The translations under genes and the position numbers were made by a program. Positions 1 to 7,883 of a DNA stretch of 18,104 nucleotides are shown here, in pieces (the stretch's first letter is position 1; each line of letters opens with the position of its first letter). Origin of the DNA: Myxococcales bacterium (GTDB taxonomy: Bacteria; Myxococcota_A; Polyangia; Polyangiales; Polyangiaceae); assembly GCA_016703425.1 (NCBI GenBank), contig JADJCA010000005.1:1-18104 (forward strand), given 5' to 3'. The notes beneath the pieces are model-generated. The model had not been told where the DNA came from. It saw nothing but the letters and a program-made list of their open reading frames with translations, and searched no databases.

Positions 1-464
1 AGGACGGGAGCGAGAGCCGACTCCAAAGCCGTGCAGACGGTCGCCGGCGCGCCCACCGCGCTCGCCGTGCGAGGGTTGGCCTTCGATGGGTCAGACCTCT
101 TCGTCCCCATGTCGTTCACGTCGGGCCTCAACGCGTGGCAGATCGCCGCCACGGGGCGGAACTCCACGCCTGGCGCCGACCGGCGCACGATTCCCGCCGT
201 GGGGGGCATCGAAGGAACGGTCACGGCCGTGTTCGCTGATCGCTCGGGCGTCTACGCGGCGCACGTCCCGATTCGTGGCCAGAAGGGCCCCGCGTGGATC
301 CTCGAACGTTACTGCCCTGACGGCTCGTTCCACGTCGAGCTAGCGCGCGGCGATGGCGTTGTTTCACCTCGCCCGCCGACACGACGCGGCTCTACTTCAC
401 CATCGACCAACAGAGCGGAGCGCCGGGCGAGGCACCGAACCACATCCACGCGCTGCCGGAGTAG
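1..464 (+). CDS. C-terminal part of a propeller-like surface or periplasmic protein (5' truncated, frameshifted)
   Basis: The frame is already open at base 1, so the start lies outside the window. The readable part has repeated short beta-strand patterns (LAFDGSDLFVPM, AVFADRSGVYAAHV) of the sort found in beta-propeller-like myxobacterial extracellular proteins. Around 350-370 the frame must shift: the first frame turns Arg/Ser-rich, while the third continues sensibly with TRLYFTIDQQSGAPGEAP and ends at the TAG at 462-464. I see no catalytic motif and assign no function. The propeller idea is an inference from strand-like periodicity only. Confidence 0.5.
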
Positions 465-507
465 CGGCCGAAGTAGCGCGGGTTGCGCGGACCGGTAAGC
501 TGCAACA

Positions 508-1174
508 GTGAGCTCGACCTCGATGCACGAGCGTTCGTTGCGTTGCCGCGGTGTGTCCTCGGCTGCAGTCCGCCATCGGCGCTTCCCACCGGAAACACCG
601 CCGACTCGTGCGGCCCCCGATGCTGCCGAGTCCGCGCGGCTCAACCTCAACGGCCGGAAGAGACGCCGCCCCTGCCGCCCATGACCGAAGCCGCCGCCCC
701 AGAGGTGGAGGTTCCGGCGCCACCGACGCGCAGCACGGTAACCAAGCTCCTTTGGGGGCATGAGGCCGCCTTGGAAGACGCGGGTCGACGGGCAAGCGGC
801 GCGGCGCCGGCCCTGCTCGGTCACATCGTCGGTCGGCGACTTTCCCATCATGCCAATCAAGGGTGTGCCGTGGAAGAAATCGAGCGGCAACGACGGGATC
901 CCCTTCCTTCGACAAAGGGCCGCGCCGCCGGCGCGCTTCGTCTCTTTCTGCGTGCGTCTCCCGAAAGCAGGTCGTCGTCGATGTGATCGTAGTGTGGGAG
1001 CCGAGTGGCACGCCCACCTCGATCGAACTCGGTGGCGACGCTCTCTCTCAGGCCGAAGAGGCCTGCCTTGTGCGACACCTTCGAGCGTTACGCATTGCCG
1101 CTTTCGCAGGCACCACCATTCGGGTGCTGCGGCGCTATCGCACCGACCAGAGGACGCTTCGCTTGCCTCAGTAG
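508..1174 (+). CDS. Hypothetical protein with TonB/AgmX-like C-terminal domain (frameshifted)
   Basis: The last 65 or so residues (frame 2, about 970-1174) read VVVDVIVVWEPSGTP, then an acidic/aliphatic stretch, an EEACLVRHLRALRIAAF segment and a strand ending in VLRRYRTD. This pattern (paired strands, a Cys, then LRxxxF) resembles the C-terminal domain of TonB/AgmX-type proteins common in myxobacteria. Upstream, frame 3 holds a Pro-rich linker (ETPPLPPMTEAAAPEVEVP, about 660-720). The N-terminus is not reliably readable; GTG 508 or ATG 523 are possible starts, followed by at least two frame changes. The stop (1172-1174) overlaps the stop of the convergent lipoprotein gene. Family assignment is by pattern only. 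Confidence 0.42.
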
Positions 1175-1893
1175 CGGCACGTCACCGTCTCGAAGACGAT
1201 GTTGCACGTGGGGTTGGCGTTGACGAAACAGCCTCCGCCTGTCGCTCCACACTGGTTGGCCCCGTCGGGCTCCTTCCATGGTGGTGAAGGTCGTTTGGGT
1301 GGCGAAGCCCTTGGCGACGCAGATGGCGGTTGCGGCGTTGGGGTCGGCGACGCCGCACTCACCAGCGGCAGCGCTGCAGTAGCCGTTCACGCAGCCCGTC
1401 GGCCCCCGCACGTCGACGACCTGCGGCGTCACGCACACGGCTCCCGAGCGCACCAGCACGCCGCCCAAGCAGTTGACGGTGACAAAGCCCGTGTCGGTCG
1501 GCACCGAATCGGTCGGCTTCTTGGAGGCGTCAGGGGCCATAAGGCCGCCGGAGGTGACCGAACACGTTCTCTCACTCCGACGGTCCAGGTGACAAGCTGC
1601 GTGGGGCAGTCCGTCGCGCGGGCATCGGCGTTCGCGTCGTTCTTGCAAGGGCGCGCTGTCGCCCGGTTACGGCGCCATCGTCGAGCAGGACGCTCGAGTC
1701 CGACTCCGCGTCGGAGGCGGAGACTGCATCAGGAACGCCGGCATCGCCCAGCTCGACGCCAGCTTCGAGCTGCGCCCCGTCATTCGGCTCGCCGAGCGGA
1801 CGCTCTTCGATCCCGAGCAACGTGCCGCATCCTGCCACGGCGAGGGCGAGGGCGGGGCGAGGAGAGCGACCTTTGCGGCCCGCGCATCGACAT
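1168..1893 (-). CDS. Cysteine-rich lipoprotein (frameshifted)
   Basis: Read leftwards, the gene appears to start at ATG 1893 or 1887 (MSMRGPQRSL), shifts frame, and continues as ALALAVAGCGTLLGIEE. That is a hydrophobic h-region with an AVAGC lipobox, so the product should be a lipoprotein. An Asp/Ala-rich linker follows to about 1670. After another shift comes a Cys-rich domain (TVNCLGG, GAVCVTP, GPTGCVNGYC, GECGV, AICVAKG; about 1540-1270). After one more shift it ends with NQCGATGGGCF, NPTCNIV and VTCRY before the stop at 1168-1170. The regularly spaced cysteines suggest a disulfide-bonded exported domain. No function is recognised. Similar small Asp/Ala-linker Cys-rich lipoproteins are frequent in Myxococcota. 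Confidence 0.6.
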
Positions 1894-2035
1894 CACCCCG
1901 AGCCAAGGGCGGCCGATGTCGAGAGGTTGCGTAACCTCCCCCTTGCCGGCGAACACCGTCACGAAAAGTTTTCCTGCGAAGCGCGGGCCCGCGCTCGCCT
2001 TGACGGAAGGCGTGTGGCCCGCTTTTCTTCGAGCC

Positions 2036-2604
2036 GTGGGCCTCTTCGATTCCTTGCGCGCCGAGCGCCGACGACAACGATCCGTCCTCCTTCGCGCGGT
2101 CCGCCGCGAGATGGCGCGGCGCCAGAGGACGACGCAAAGATCGTGGCCGCGGTGGTGGGGCTCTTGGGCCAGGTGGCCTACTGGGACCGGCCCTACCTGC
2201 CGGAAGAGGAGGCCCCCATTCGGGATGCACTCGCGCGCGCGTCGGTGGGCTGTCGCCCGGCGGCATCGAGAACATCTTGCGAACGCTGCGACTCGATCTC
2301 CAAGGTCGCCGAACACGAGGCGCGTGGAGTACGCCCGCTTTGAAGGAGTTGGCCGACCGCGACCTGCGCCTCTGCGTTCTGGACCTCCCTGCTCGATGTG
2401 GCGGCGCGACCAAAACGTCAGCGTCGCCGAGATGAGCCTCATTCGCCGACTCACTGGGCGCTCGGTCTCTCGCAGGCCGAGTACAACGCTTCGCAGGCCC
2501 GCCACGAGGCACACTTGGCCAGTCGCCGTGTCTGGCGTCAGTATCGCGCGCCAGCCGCAAGGGCCTCCTCGATAAACGCGACGTGCGCGGCGGCGTCGAC
2601 GTAG
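2036..2604 (+). CDS. TerB-like (tellurite-resistance TerB family) protein (frameshifted)
   Basis: GTG 2036 begins GLFDSL, the usual opening of small TerB-fold proteins. After a shift near 2110 the sequence continues PEDDAKIVAAVVGLLGQVAY and then WDRPYLPEEEAPIRDALARA. A second shift (about 2250) gives GLSPGGIENILRTLRLD, then LKELADRDLRLCVLDLL. The last block is NVSVAEMSLIRRLT followed by ALGLSQAEYNASQARHEAHL. The order (helix, acidic loop with ExxPI, LGLSxxE at the end) matches the two-repeat all-alpha TerB domain of roughly 130-150 residues. The role of such proteins is poorly known (metal or envelope stress in ter systems; here there are no other ter genes). The 3' end overlaps the convergent protease-like gene by 67 bp unless a further indel hides an earlier stop. 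Confidence 0.6.
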
Positions 2605-3336
2605 GTGGCTCGCGTTTCGGTGCAGGGCGCTCCCGCGTAGACGACCTCCCCGACGAAGAGGCCAACAAGCGTCGGGCGGTCGTCGTCGGTGGTGCCAGGA
2701 GCGCCGCGCCGAAATCACCGTCGACGTGGCAGAGTGTTCCGTGAGCGCTCTGCACGTCGATGCGCTCTGAGGTTTCGCCTCCAAGCGCCCTTCGTCGCAT
2801 ACCGAGGTCGAGAGCCGCCGCGAGGGGCGTAACCGTAGCCGTCGACGTCGCGATTACCGTACCCCACCACCGTAAGGTCGCATCGTCGCGAGGTGGAGCG
2901 TGCCGAGGAGCGCGCGCGTAGCGGACGCCCATGCCCTCCGGAGTCAACGCGGTCTCACCGAGAAGGACGTAGGCGAGGCGTGCGTCGTCGACCGCGGACG
3001 ATTCCTCCACCACGTCGGCGACGGGAACGCGCGAAGACGCGCCGTCGCGCAAGGCATCCTTTGGCCATCCCAGGCCGAAGTACCCGTGACCGACGTCGTG
3101 AGCCCGAACGCAAGCGAGCGAGGTGACGGCCACGCGCGGCGCCAGCAGCGTGGCCGTGCAATACGCGCTCTCGGAGAGCGCGCCGCGAGGTATCCAACGG
3201 CGGGCCAGCGGAGGTCGCCCCCGACGGCGGTGCCCTGAAGCGCCCCCTCTTCCTTCGTGGAGCCGAGGTCCCCGTCCACAGACTCGCAGCCGAGGAACAA
3301 CACCGAAGCGAGCGCGATGCATCGAAGTGCCGTCAT
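2538..3336 (-). CDS. Trypsin-fold (S1-like) lipoprotein, probably catalytically inactive (frameshifted)
   Basis: ATG 3336 opens MTALRCIALASVLFLGC, a lipoprotein signal with an LFLGC lipobox. WPAVGYLA follows, and after a shift at about 3185, YCTATLLAPRVAVTSLACV, which aligns with the S1 pattern ending LTAAHC: the position of the catalytic His is Ala. DDARLAYVLL matches the block around the catalytic Asp, which is kept. LCHVDGDFGAALL matches GDSGGPL with Phe instead of the nucleophilic Ser. After another shift (about 2680) the end reads LVGLFVGEVVYAGAPC, then YVDAAAHVAFIEEAL, the usual trypsin C-terminal Cys and WI-helix region; stop at 2538. Length is about 265 residues, normal for the fold. 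With His and Ser both missing, a binding or structural role is more likely than proteolysis. Confidence 0.7.
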
Positions 3337-3346
3337 GGGCCGGGAC

Positions 3347-4495
3347 TCAGCACGACGCGTGCCGCGAGAAGGACGACGAAATGCCGGGCGCTCGAGAAGA
3401 GCGCGATGGACCGCGCCGGAGCGCGCGGCGCAGCGGCGACGCCCCACGATCGTAGGAAGCGCGGTGAAAGCGGGCTCTAGGTCTGGTGCGCGACGCGGTC
3501 TCGCGCTCGCCTTCGGCGAGGTAGGCGTTCACCTGCGCGGCCAGCCGTTCGACCTCGTCTTCGCAGCGGAACGTGGCCCGTTCACCGCTCCGGAATGCGA
3601 GCTCGAGCTTCTTCGTCGTGCCGCGGCGATGCCTCTCCACGAGCACGCCCGCCTGAACGAGCGACGCGAGCGCGCGGTGCGCAGAGAACCACGGCCGCCA
3701 GAGGCCCCACCAGGTCGTCGCGAGCCCACGCTCACGGTCGAGCACTACGCCAGAGCGAAACCCCACGCCCGCGAGGCCGGCGGAAGGCACGGAGACCGCA
3801 AAGAGCACGAACCACACGCCCGCGACGCTCACTTCGCCGGTTGCGCGCCACGACAAGAGGAGCGTCAGCGCGAGGAGCACGGCGCCGAGCACGACAAAGG
3901 GCAGCGCCAGCAGCCAACCGAGCCAGCCCGGTGAGCGACGCAGCGCGATGGAAAGCGGCGCCGCCGGAGGAGCGGGCGGCGGCGACGGTGGTTGTTCGGG
4001 CGTGCGATACGGGCCCGCACCGTCATGCCTCGCCGGCCGCGCGCGGCTCGTCGTTCCGCGCGCGCGAGCGAGGGAGCCGAGCCCCACCAGGAACACGATG
4101 CCCGAGAAGGCCAAGCCTGAGAGACGCACGGGCGCTTGCCACACGACGGACCGCGGCTCGAAGACCATCTCGCCGGGACTGCTTTGGTAGTACCAGCAGG
4201 GCAACTTGGTTCCCGGCGCGACCTTGGGCCACCGCGTTGGCATGTTGCACGCTTCCCAGGGGGCGTGTGCTCCCCCCCCTCCTTCGGTGCGATGCGAGAC
4301 GGTGCACAAGACACCGCCGACGAGCGGTGTGTCGAAGGCCTTCTGCACGGTGCACTCGGTTGCAGCGAGGCGGCTCGCACGCCACGCGAAGAAGAGCCAA
4401 CCGCCAAAGACGAGACTTCCGAGGAGACCGATCACCAAGACCCGCTTCGCGCGCTCGACAGCGACGGACCGCGCGAGCAACTCCGTTGGTGCCAT
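3347..4495 (-). CDS. DUF3592-like integral membrane protein
   Basis: One open frame of 382 residues. A cytoplasmic N-terminus precedes TM1 (about residues 19-38, LVIGLLGSLVFGGWLFFAW), then an exported domain with paired cysteines (ATECTV, LCTV, EACNMP, KLPCWY) and WYYQSSPGE. TM2 follows (about 123-142), then a Pro-rich linker (about 163-180, PPSPPPAPPAAP), TM3 (191-215) and TM4 (222-245). A soluble tail contains DRERGLATTWWGLWRPW. The TM plus C/P/WYxP arrangement resembles DUF3592-type proteins, whose function is unknown. The last 40 or so residues are Arg-rich and atypical. A frame change near 3505 would instead end the protein at the TAG at 3477-3479 with ERDRVAHQT, which looks more natural. 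The stop lies 10 bp before the start of the trypsin-fold gene, so the two may be co-transcribed. Confidence 0.75.
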   Translation of the reverse strand: MAPTELLARSVAVERAKRVLVIGLLGSLVFGGWLFFAWRASRLAATECTVQKAFDTPLVGGVLCTVSHRTEGGGGAHAPWEACNMPTRWPKVAPGTKLPCWYYQSSPGEMVFEPRSVVWQAPVRLSGLAFSGIVFLVGLGSLARARGTTSRARPARHDGAGPYRTPEQPPSPPPAPPAAPLSIALRRSPGWLGWLLALPFVVLGAVLLALTLLLSWRATGEVSVAGVWFVLFAVSVPSAGLAGVGFRSGVVLDRERGLATTWWGLWRPWFSAHRALASLVQAGVLVERHRRGTTKKLELAFRSGERATFRCEDEVERLAAQVNAYLAEGERETASRTRPRARFHRASYDRGASPLRRALRRGPSRSSRAPGISSSFSRHASC

Positions 4496-4633
4496 CGAGC
4501 GTCACGCTACGGACCTCGCGCCTGATTGTCGATGTTCGTCGACGCGCGCGCGGTTGAGCGCAGAAAGCCGGACAATTGGCGCGCGACCCGCGCTCCGATG
4601 CGGGTCGGCGGCTCCGGTGCTAGAGTCCGCGCC

Positions 4634-4843
4634 ATGTCGCACACCTACCGCACCCGCGTCGTCGCCGGTCGTCTGCTGCTCGACGAGCCCACCACCCTGC
4701 CCGACGGCGCGGAGGTCGAGCTCATCGCACGCGACATCCTGGAAGGCGCGACGGAGCGCGCAGCGGAGCGCGCCCGCCTCCAGGCGTTCTTGACCGAATC
4801 GATTCGCCTCCGAGACGCGCCGCCGCAGCGCTCCGCAAACTGA
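4634..4843 (+). CDS. Small antitoxin-like protein (orphan)
   Basis: A 69-residue protein. The N-terminus is a compact beta segment, YRTRVVAGRLLLDEP, followed by LPDGAEVELIARD and a helical Arg/Glu-rich C-terminus (GATERAAERARLQAFL). The GRLLLDEPTxLPDGxEVEL pattern is typical of a VapB/AbrB-like antitoxin-like family of small proteins. ATG 4634 is chosen because the beta motif starts right after it; the frame is open further upstream (ATG 4526) but that part is unlike protein. No PIN, RelE or other toxin follows: the gene ends 62 bp before the 3' end of the convergent SUKH gene. Assignment is by motif; DNA binding and toxin partnership are inferred. Confidence 0.6.
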   Translation: MSHTYRTRVVAGRLLLDEPTTLPDGAEVELIARDILEGATERAAERARLQAFLTESIRLRDAPPQRSAN

Positions 4844-4905
4844 CGGCCCGCGGCGAGGTCGCGCGCGATCGCGGTCGCGCACAAAGTGCAGAGCGCGGCC
4901 GCGGC

Positions 4906-5523
4906 CTACCGCCGCGCGCTCTTTCGCTTGCGCCCGGTGTCCGACTTCTTCTTCGACGCGGTCTTTGTGACCGTCTTCGATGGGACCTTCTTCGTGGCCG
5001 CAGCCTTCTTGGCAACGCCACGCCCGAGCGCTCCTTTGGTGGGCGCACGCTTGACGGGCTTCGCCTTGGCCTTTGCCGCGCCCTTCTTCGCCGGTTGCAC
5101 CGTCATGTTCCGCGCGAGCAGCGCCGCCTCGAGCATCGCGGTGAAGCTCTCGAAGGCGATGTCGGCGCCCGACTCGCCGATGCACACGACGGGTGCGTCG
5201 TCGTCTTCCACCAGCGAGAGCTCGAGGCACAGGATTCCGCCGAGGGAGCGATCGATGCCAATGGGGTGGCCCGTGAACGTGGCGTCGATACCGAGCATTC
5301 GAGCGCGCCACGCCTTCTGATCGTCGAGGCTGAAGAGGGCCGCCGAGCCGAGGCCTAGCCATCCATCGTGCAGCGTCATGAACTGACGAAACGCCTCCGG
5401 GAATTTGATCTTCGCACCACGCTCGAAGGCGGCGACGGCCCCCTTCGGCGGCGCGTCGGCGGGAAAGCCAAGGGCCTTGGGCTTCAAGAGGGCGAGAAGC
5501 GTGCGCCGAACCGAGGTGCTCAT
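4906..5523 (-). CDS. SUKH (SMI1/KNR4-type) domain protein with Lys/Ala-rich histone-H1-like tail
   Basis: A 205-residue protein from ATG 5523 (MSTSVRRTLLALL). Upstream codons in the same frame are open but Arg/Ser-rich and non-protein-like, so this internal ATG is preferred. Residues about 20-145 form the SUKH domain: AAFERGAKIKFPEAFRQF, LHDGWLGLG, a GIDATFTGHPIGIDRSLGG segment and ESGADIAFESFTAMLEAAL. SUKH proteins often act as immunity proteins against polymorphic toxins; others have housekeeping roles. From about 146 to the end the sequence is almost only K, A, P, T, R (GAAKAKAKPVKRAPTKG, KKAAATKKVPSK), like histone-H1 or bacterial Hc1 tails, so nucleic-acid or nucleoid binding is plausible. 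No toxin gene adjoins it. The frame is clean. Confidence 0.8.
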   Translation of the reverse strand: MSTSVRRTLLALLKPKALGFPADAPPKGAVAAFERGAKIKFPEAFRQFMTLHDGWLGLGSAALFSLDDQKAWRARMLGIDATFTGHPIGIDRSLGGILCLELSLVEDDDAPVVCIGESGADIAFESFTAMLEAALLARNMTVQPAKKGAAKAKAKPVKRAPTKGALGRGVAKKAAATKKVPSKTVTKTASKKKSDTGRKRKSARR

Positions 5524-5607
5524 GGAGCTGAGGCTAGAGCGTATTTGATGACGAGACGACCTTGACGCTCTCGTCGCGCACTTTTGCGGGCGCGCCATCG
5601 CCGTTCG

Positions 5608-6628
5608 TCAGTATTCGCGCGCCGGCTCCACGGGGGTGGTGACGAGCTCACCGCGCTCCAGCCGGGCGACGTTCTCAAGAACGACGGAAAATGCGCGCTC
5701 GACGTAGTCCTGCATGGCCCCGGCGATGTGGGGCGTCACAAGCAGGTTGGGCGTGGTCCAAAGGGGGCTCTCTGACGGCAGCGGCTCCTCCGCAAAGACA
5801 TCGAGGGCCGCGCCTCGCAGGCGGCCTTCACGGAGGGCCCTCATCAGCGCCACCTCGTCAACGATGCCGCCCCTCGACACGTTGATGAGCACCGCGTCGG
5901 GCCTGAGGCGCAGGAGGGCGGCTTCATCGAAGAGGTCGCGCGTCTCACCGGTCAGCGGAACGGCGAGGACGAGGTAGTCGGCCCGCGGCAAGAGCGCACC
6001 GAGCGCCGCGATGCCGTGAACCTCGACGACACCGTCGGGGGCGGGCATCGTGGCGTGGCCTTCGCGCCACCCCAACGACGAACATTCAGGGGATGCGGCC
6101 GCCGCGGCGATGGGGCGCCCCACTTCACCGAGTCCGACGAGCACGAGAGTACGCCCTCAGCGTGCCGGAAGGGAAAGGCTCCCATCGCGCCGCGGCTTGC
6201 TGCGCAAGGAGCCGCGGCAGCTCACGCTCGAAGGCCAACAGCATGGTCAGCACGTGATCGCGCACGGCATCCCGGTGAATGCCGCGCGCGTTGGCGATGA
6301 CCACGTTGGAGGGGAGTCCGCGCGCCGGAAAGAAGCCGTCGACGCCAGCACCGAGAAAGTGAACAAGGCGAAGACGGGTCGCGGCAGACTAATCGGGCCG
6401 CGGCGCACGCCTGCAGACTGGGACCTCAAGCTCCGGCAGCGTCGAGGCGAGCGACGCCGCGTCGACGACGGCGCGCTCCGTGGCGCCAACGTTCGGCACC
6501 ACCAGGTCGTCGAGGAAGACGAGCTCGCGCCCGGCGGCACCGGCGAGGCTACGCAGCGTTTCACGCGCGGCTTGCGCGCTTTGGTGGGGTGGCACGAAGA
6601 CGTGCAGTCGCTCCGCGCGCCATGCCAT
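5608..6628 (-). CDS. D-isomer-specific 2-hydroxyacid dehydrogenase (frameshifted)
   Basis: The gene starts at ATG 6628 (MAWRAERLHVFVPP), with the substrate-domain N-terminus DDLVVPNVGATERAVVDA. Shifts lie at about 6400-6300 and 6150. The middle reads LPSNVVIANARGIHRDAV and DHVLTMLLAFERELPRLL, the family's region before the Rossmann domain. Then VLVGLGEVGRP is the NAD-binding GxGxxG motif. The C-terminal half is clean: ADYLVLAVPLTGETRDLF, INVSRGGIVDEVAL (catalytic Arg), ALDVFAEEPLP (Glu) and LLVTPHIAGAM (catalytic His). Total about 330-340 residues, normal. It should reduce a 2-ketoacid or oxidise a D-2-hydroxyacid with NAD(P)H in the cytoplasm; the substrate cannot be told. Its start codon lies 9 bp from that of the divergent PDZ-hydrolase. 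Confidence 0.86.
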
Positions 6629-6637
6629 AGTTCGCGA

Positions 6638-7864
6638 ATGTACCAGGCGCCGGCAGCGAGCGTCCTCGCGCGGAGAAAGCTCTGGGCCTCGAACCCGACG
6701 CACCGGGGAGAGCGCGCGGTGGTCGTGCGGGTGACACAAGGCGGCACGGCGGCGGCGCTGGGCATCACCGCGGGTGATCGCATCGTGGCCTTGGGCGGAG
6801 AGCCGGTACAGTCGTCGACCCATCTTGTGGCTCTCACGAGGGCTTGCGAGTTGGGTTCGCACCTGCACATCAGCGTCGTGCGCGGGGCGGAGCGCATCGA
6901 GCTTGCCGGGCCGCTCCTGGCGGCGCCGGTGGAGCAGATCCTGGGGGCCGAGCTGCACCTCGGACACGTGACCGTCGGGGGTCATCGGCTCCGAACGTTG
7001 CGGACCGCGCCCACCCTCGTGGCCAACGCGCCCGTGGTGCTCATGCTGCCGGGGCTTGGCTCCGGGTCATGTGAGCTGTCCTCCGACGACAGCGATCCCC
7101 AACGACACTTGCTCGTCGGGCTGACGCAGTTGGGTCTAGCGACCTTGCGCGTGGAGCAAGCGGCACCAGCGACAGCGAAGGGCCACCGGCTCGGGAGCGC
7201 GGCTTCTTCGACGAGCGCCGGCTGGCGAGCCGCGCTCGATGGGCTGCGCAAAGAGGGTGTGCCCGTTTATCTCTTCGGACAGAGCGTCGGGGGATGATGG
7301 CTCCGCTCTTGGCCGGCGAGGAGCGACGGCGTGACGGGGGTCGTCGTGCGGGGCACCTCGGCGCAACGTTGGTGCGACTGCATCACGCAGGCGATGGTGC
7401 GGCAGCGCCGACTACGCGGAGCGCCCGACGAAAGCGAAGTCGCTGCGTGGACAGAGCTCTACCGACGTGTCTTTCGTGAGGGGGCGACCCCTGCCGACGT
7501 CTTCGCCAGCGCGCCAGCGCTCGGCGGACTCGAGGGACCGTCATGCCACGGGGCGACGATGTTTGGACGCCACGTGTCGTTCTTTCAGGAGCTCGAGCGC
7601 CTCGACTTGCAGAGGCTGTGGTCGACGATCACGGCGCCGCTGTTGGTGTTGCACGGAGCCCTTGATTGGGTGTGCACGCCCGAAGAGGGGCACGCGGTAG
7701 CGCAAGCGGCAGGCGCGCTCGGGAGGTTCGTCGAGCTGCCGCAGCTCGGCCACGACCTCTTGCGGCACGACAACCTGCACCAGAGCTTCCATGAGCCAGG
7801 GAGCGGCGTTTGGGACGGCACCGTGTTGACCGCGCTCGAGGCGTGGCTCGCGACGCTGCCATGA
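6638..7864 (+). CDS. PDZ domain-alpha/beta hydrolase fusion (frameshifted)
   Basis: ATG 6638 opens MYQAPAASVLARRKLW. A PDZ domain follows (about residues 22-95): VVVRVTQGGTAAALGITAGD, RIVALGGEPVQSS, HISVVRGAERIEL. A linker with HRLRTL leads to an alpha/beta hydrolase: VVLMLPGLGSGS (oxyanion strand), then RAALDGLRKEGVPVYLFG and the nucleophile elbow GQSVGG at about 7279-7296. A frameshift there hides the continuation MMAPLLAGEE; the C-terminal frame resumes by 7331 with VTGVVVRGTSAQRW. It carries the acid in LLVLHGALDWVC and the base in LPQLGHDLL, ending at the stop at 7862-7864. The Ser-Asp-His triad is therefore complete. About 408 residues. PDZ-hydrolase fusions of this layout occur in myxobacteria; the substrate is unknown, and esterase or peptidase are both possible. 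Confidence 0.85.
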
Positions 7865-7866
7865 CG

Positions 7867-7881
7867 GAGGCGCTCAGCCTC
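7867..7881. terminator. Small hairpin between two convergent stop codons
   Basis: GAGGC, loop GCTCA, GCCTC forms a perfect 5-bp GC-rich stem with a 5-nt loop. It fits exactly in the 19-bp gap between the hydrolase stop (7862-7864) and the radical SAM stop (7884-7886). There is no T-run on either side, so a role in termination in both directions is only suggested by its place. Confidence 0.25.
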
Positions 7882-7883
7882 TG

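Noticed and set aside
2000..2028. TTGACG with a TTTTCT 17 bases later, sigma-70-like promoter for the TerB-like gene
   Set aside because: The -10 matches at only three positions and would lie 7 bases from the start codon; not convincing.
1199..2575. 458-codon open frame on the plus strand
   Set aside because: It is Arg/His/Pro-rich without motifs and runs opposite the Cys-rich lipoprotein. Only its last third coincides with pieces of the TerB-like gene.
1667..3322. 551-codon open frame on the minus strand as one protein
   Set aside because: Only its first part is the trypsin-fold protein; beyond about 2680 it is low-complexity Arg/Pro/Ser read-through. The true end in another frame is at 2538.
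3595..4557. 320-codon plus-strand frame
   Set aside because: It is more than a third Arg and lies antisense to the intact membrane protein gene; a GC-bias shadow.
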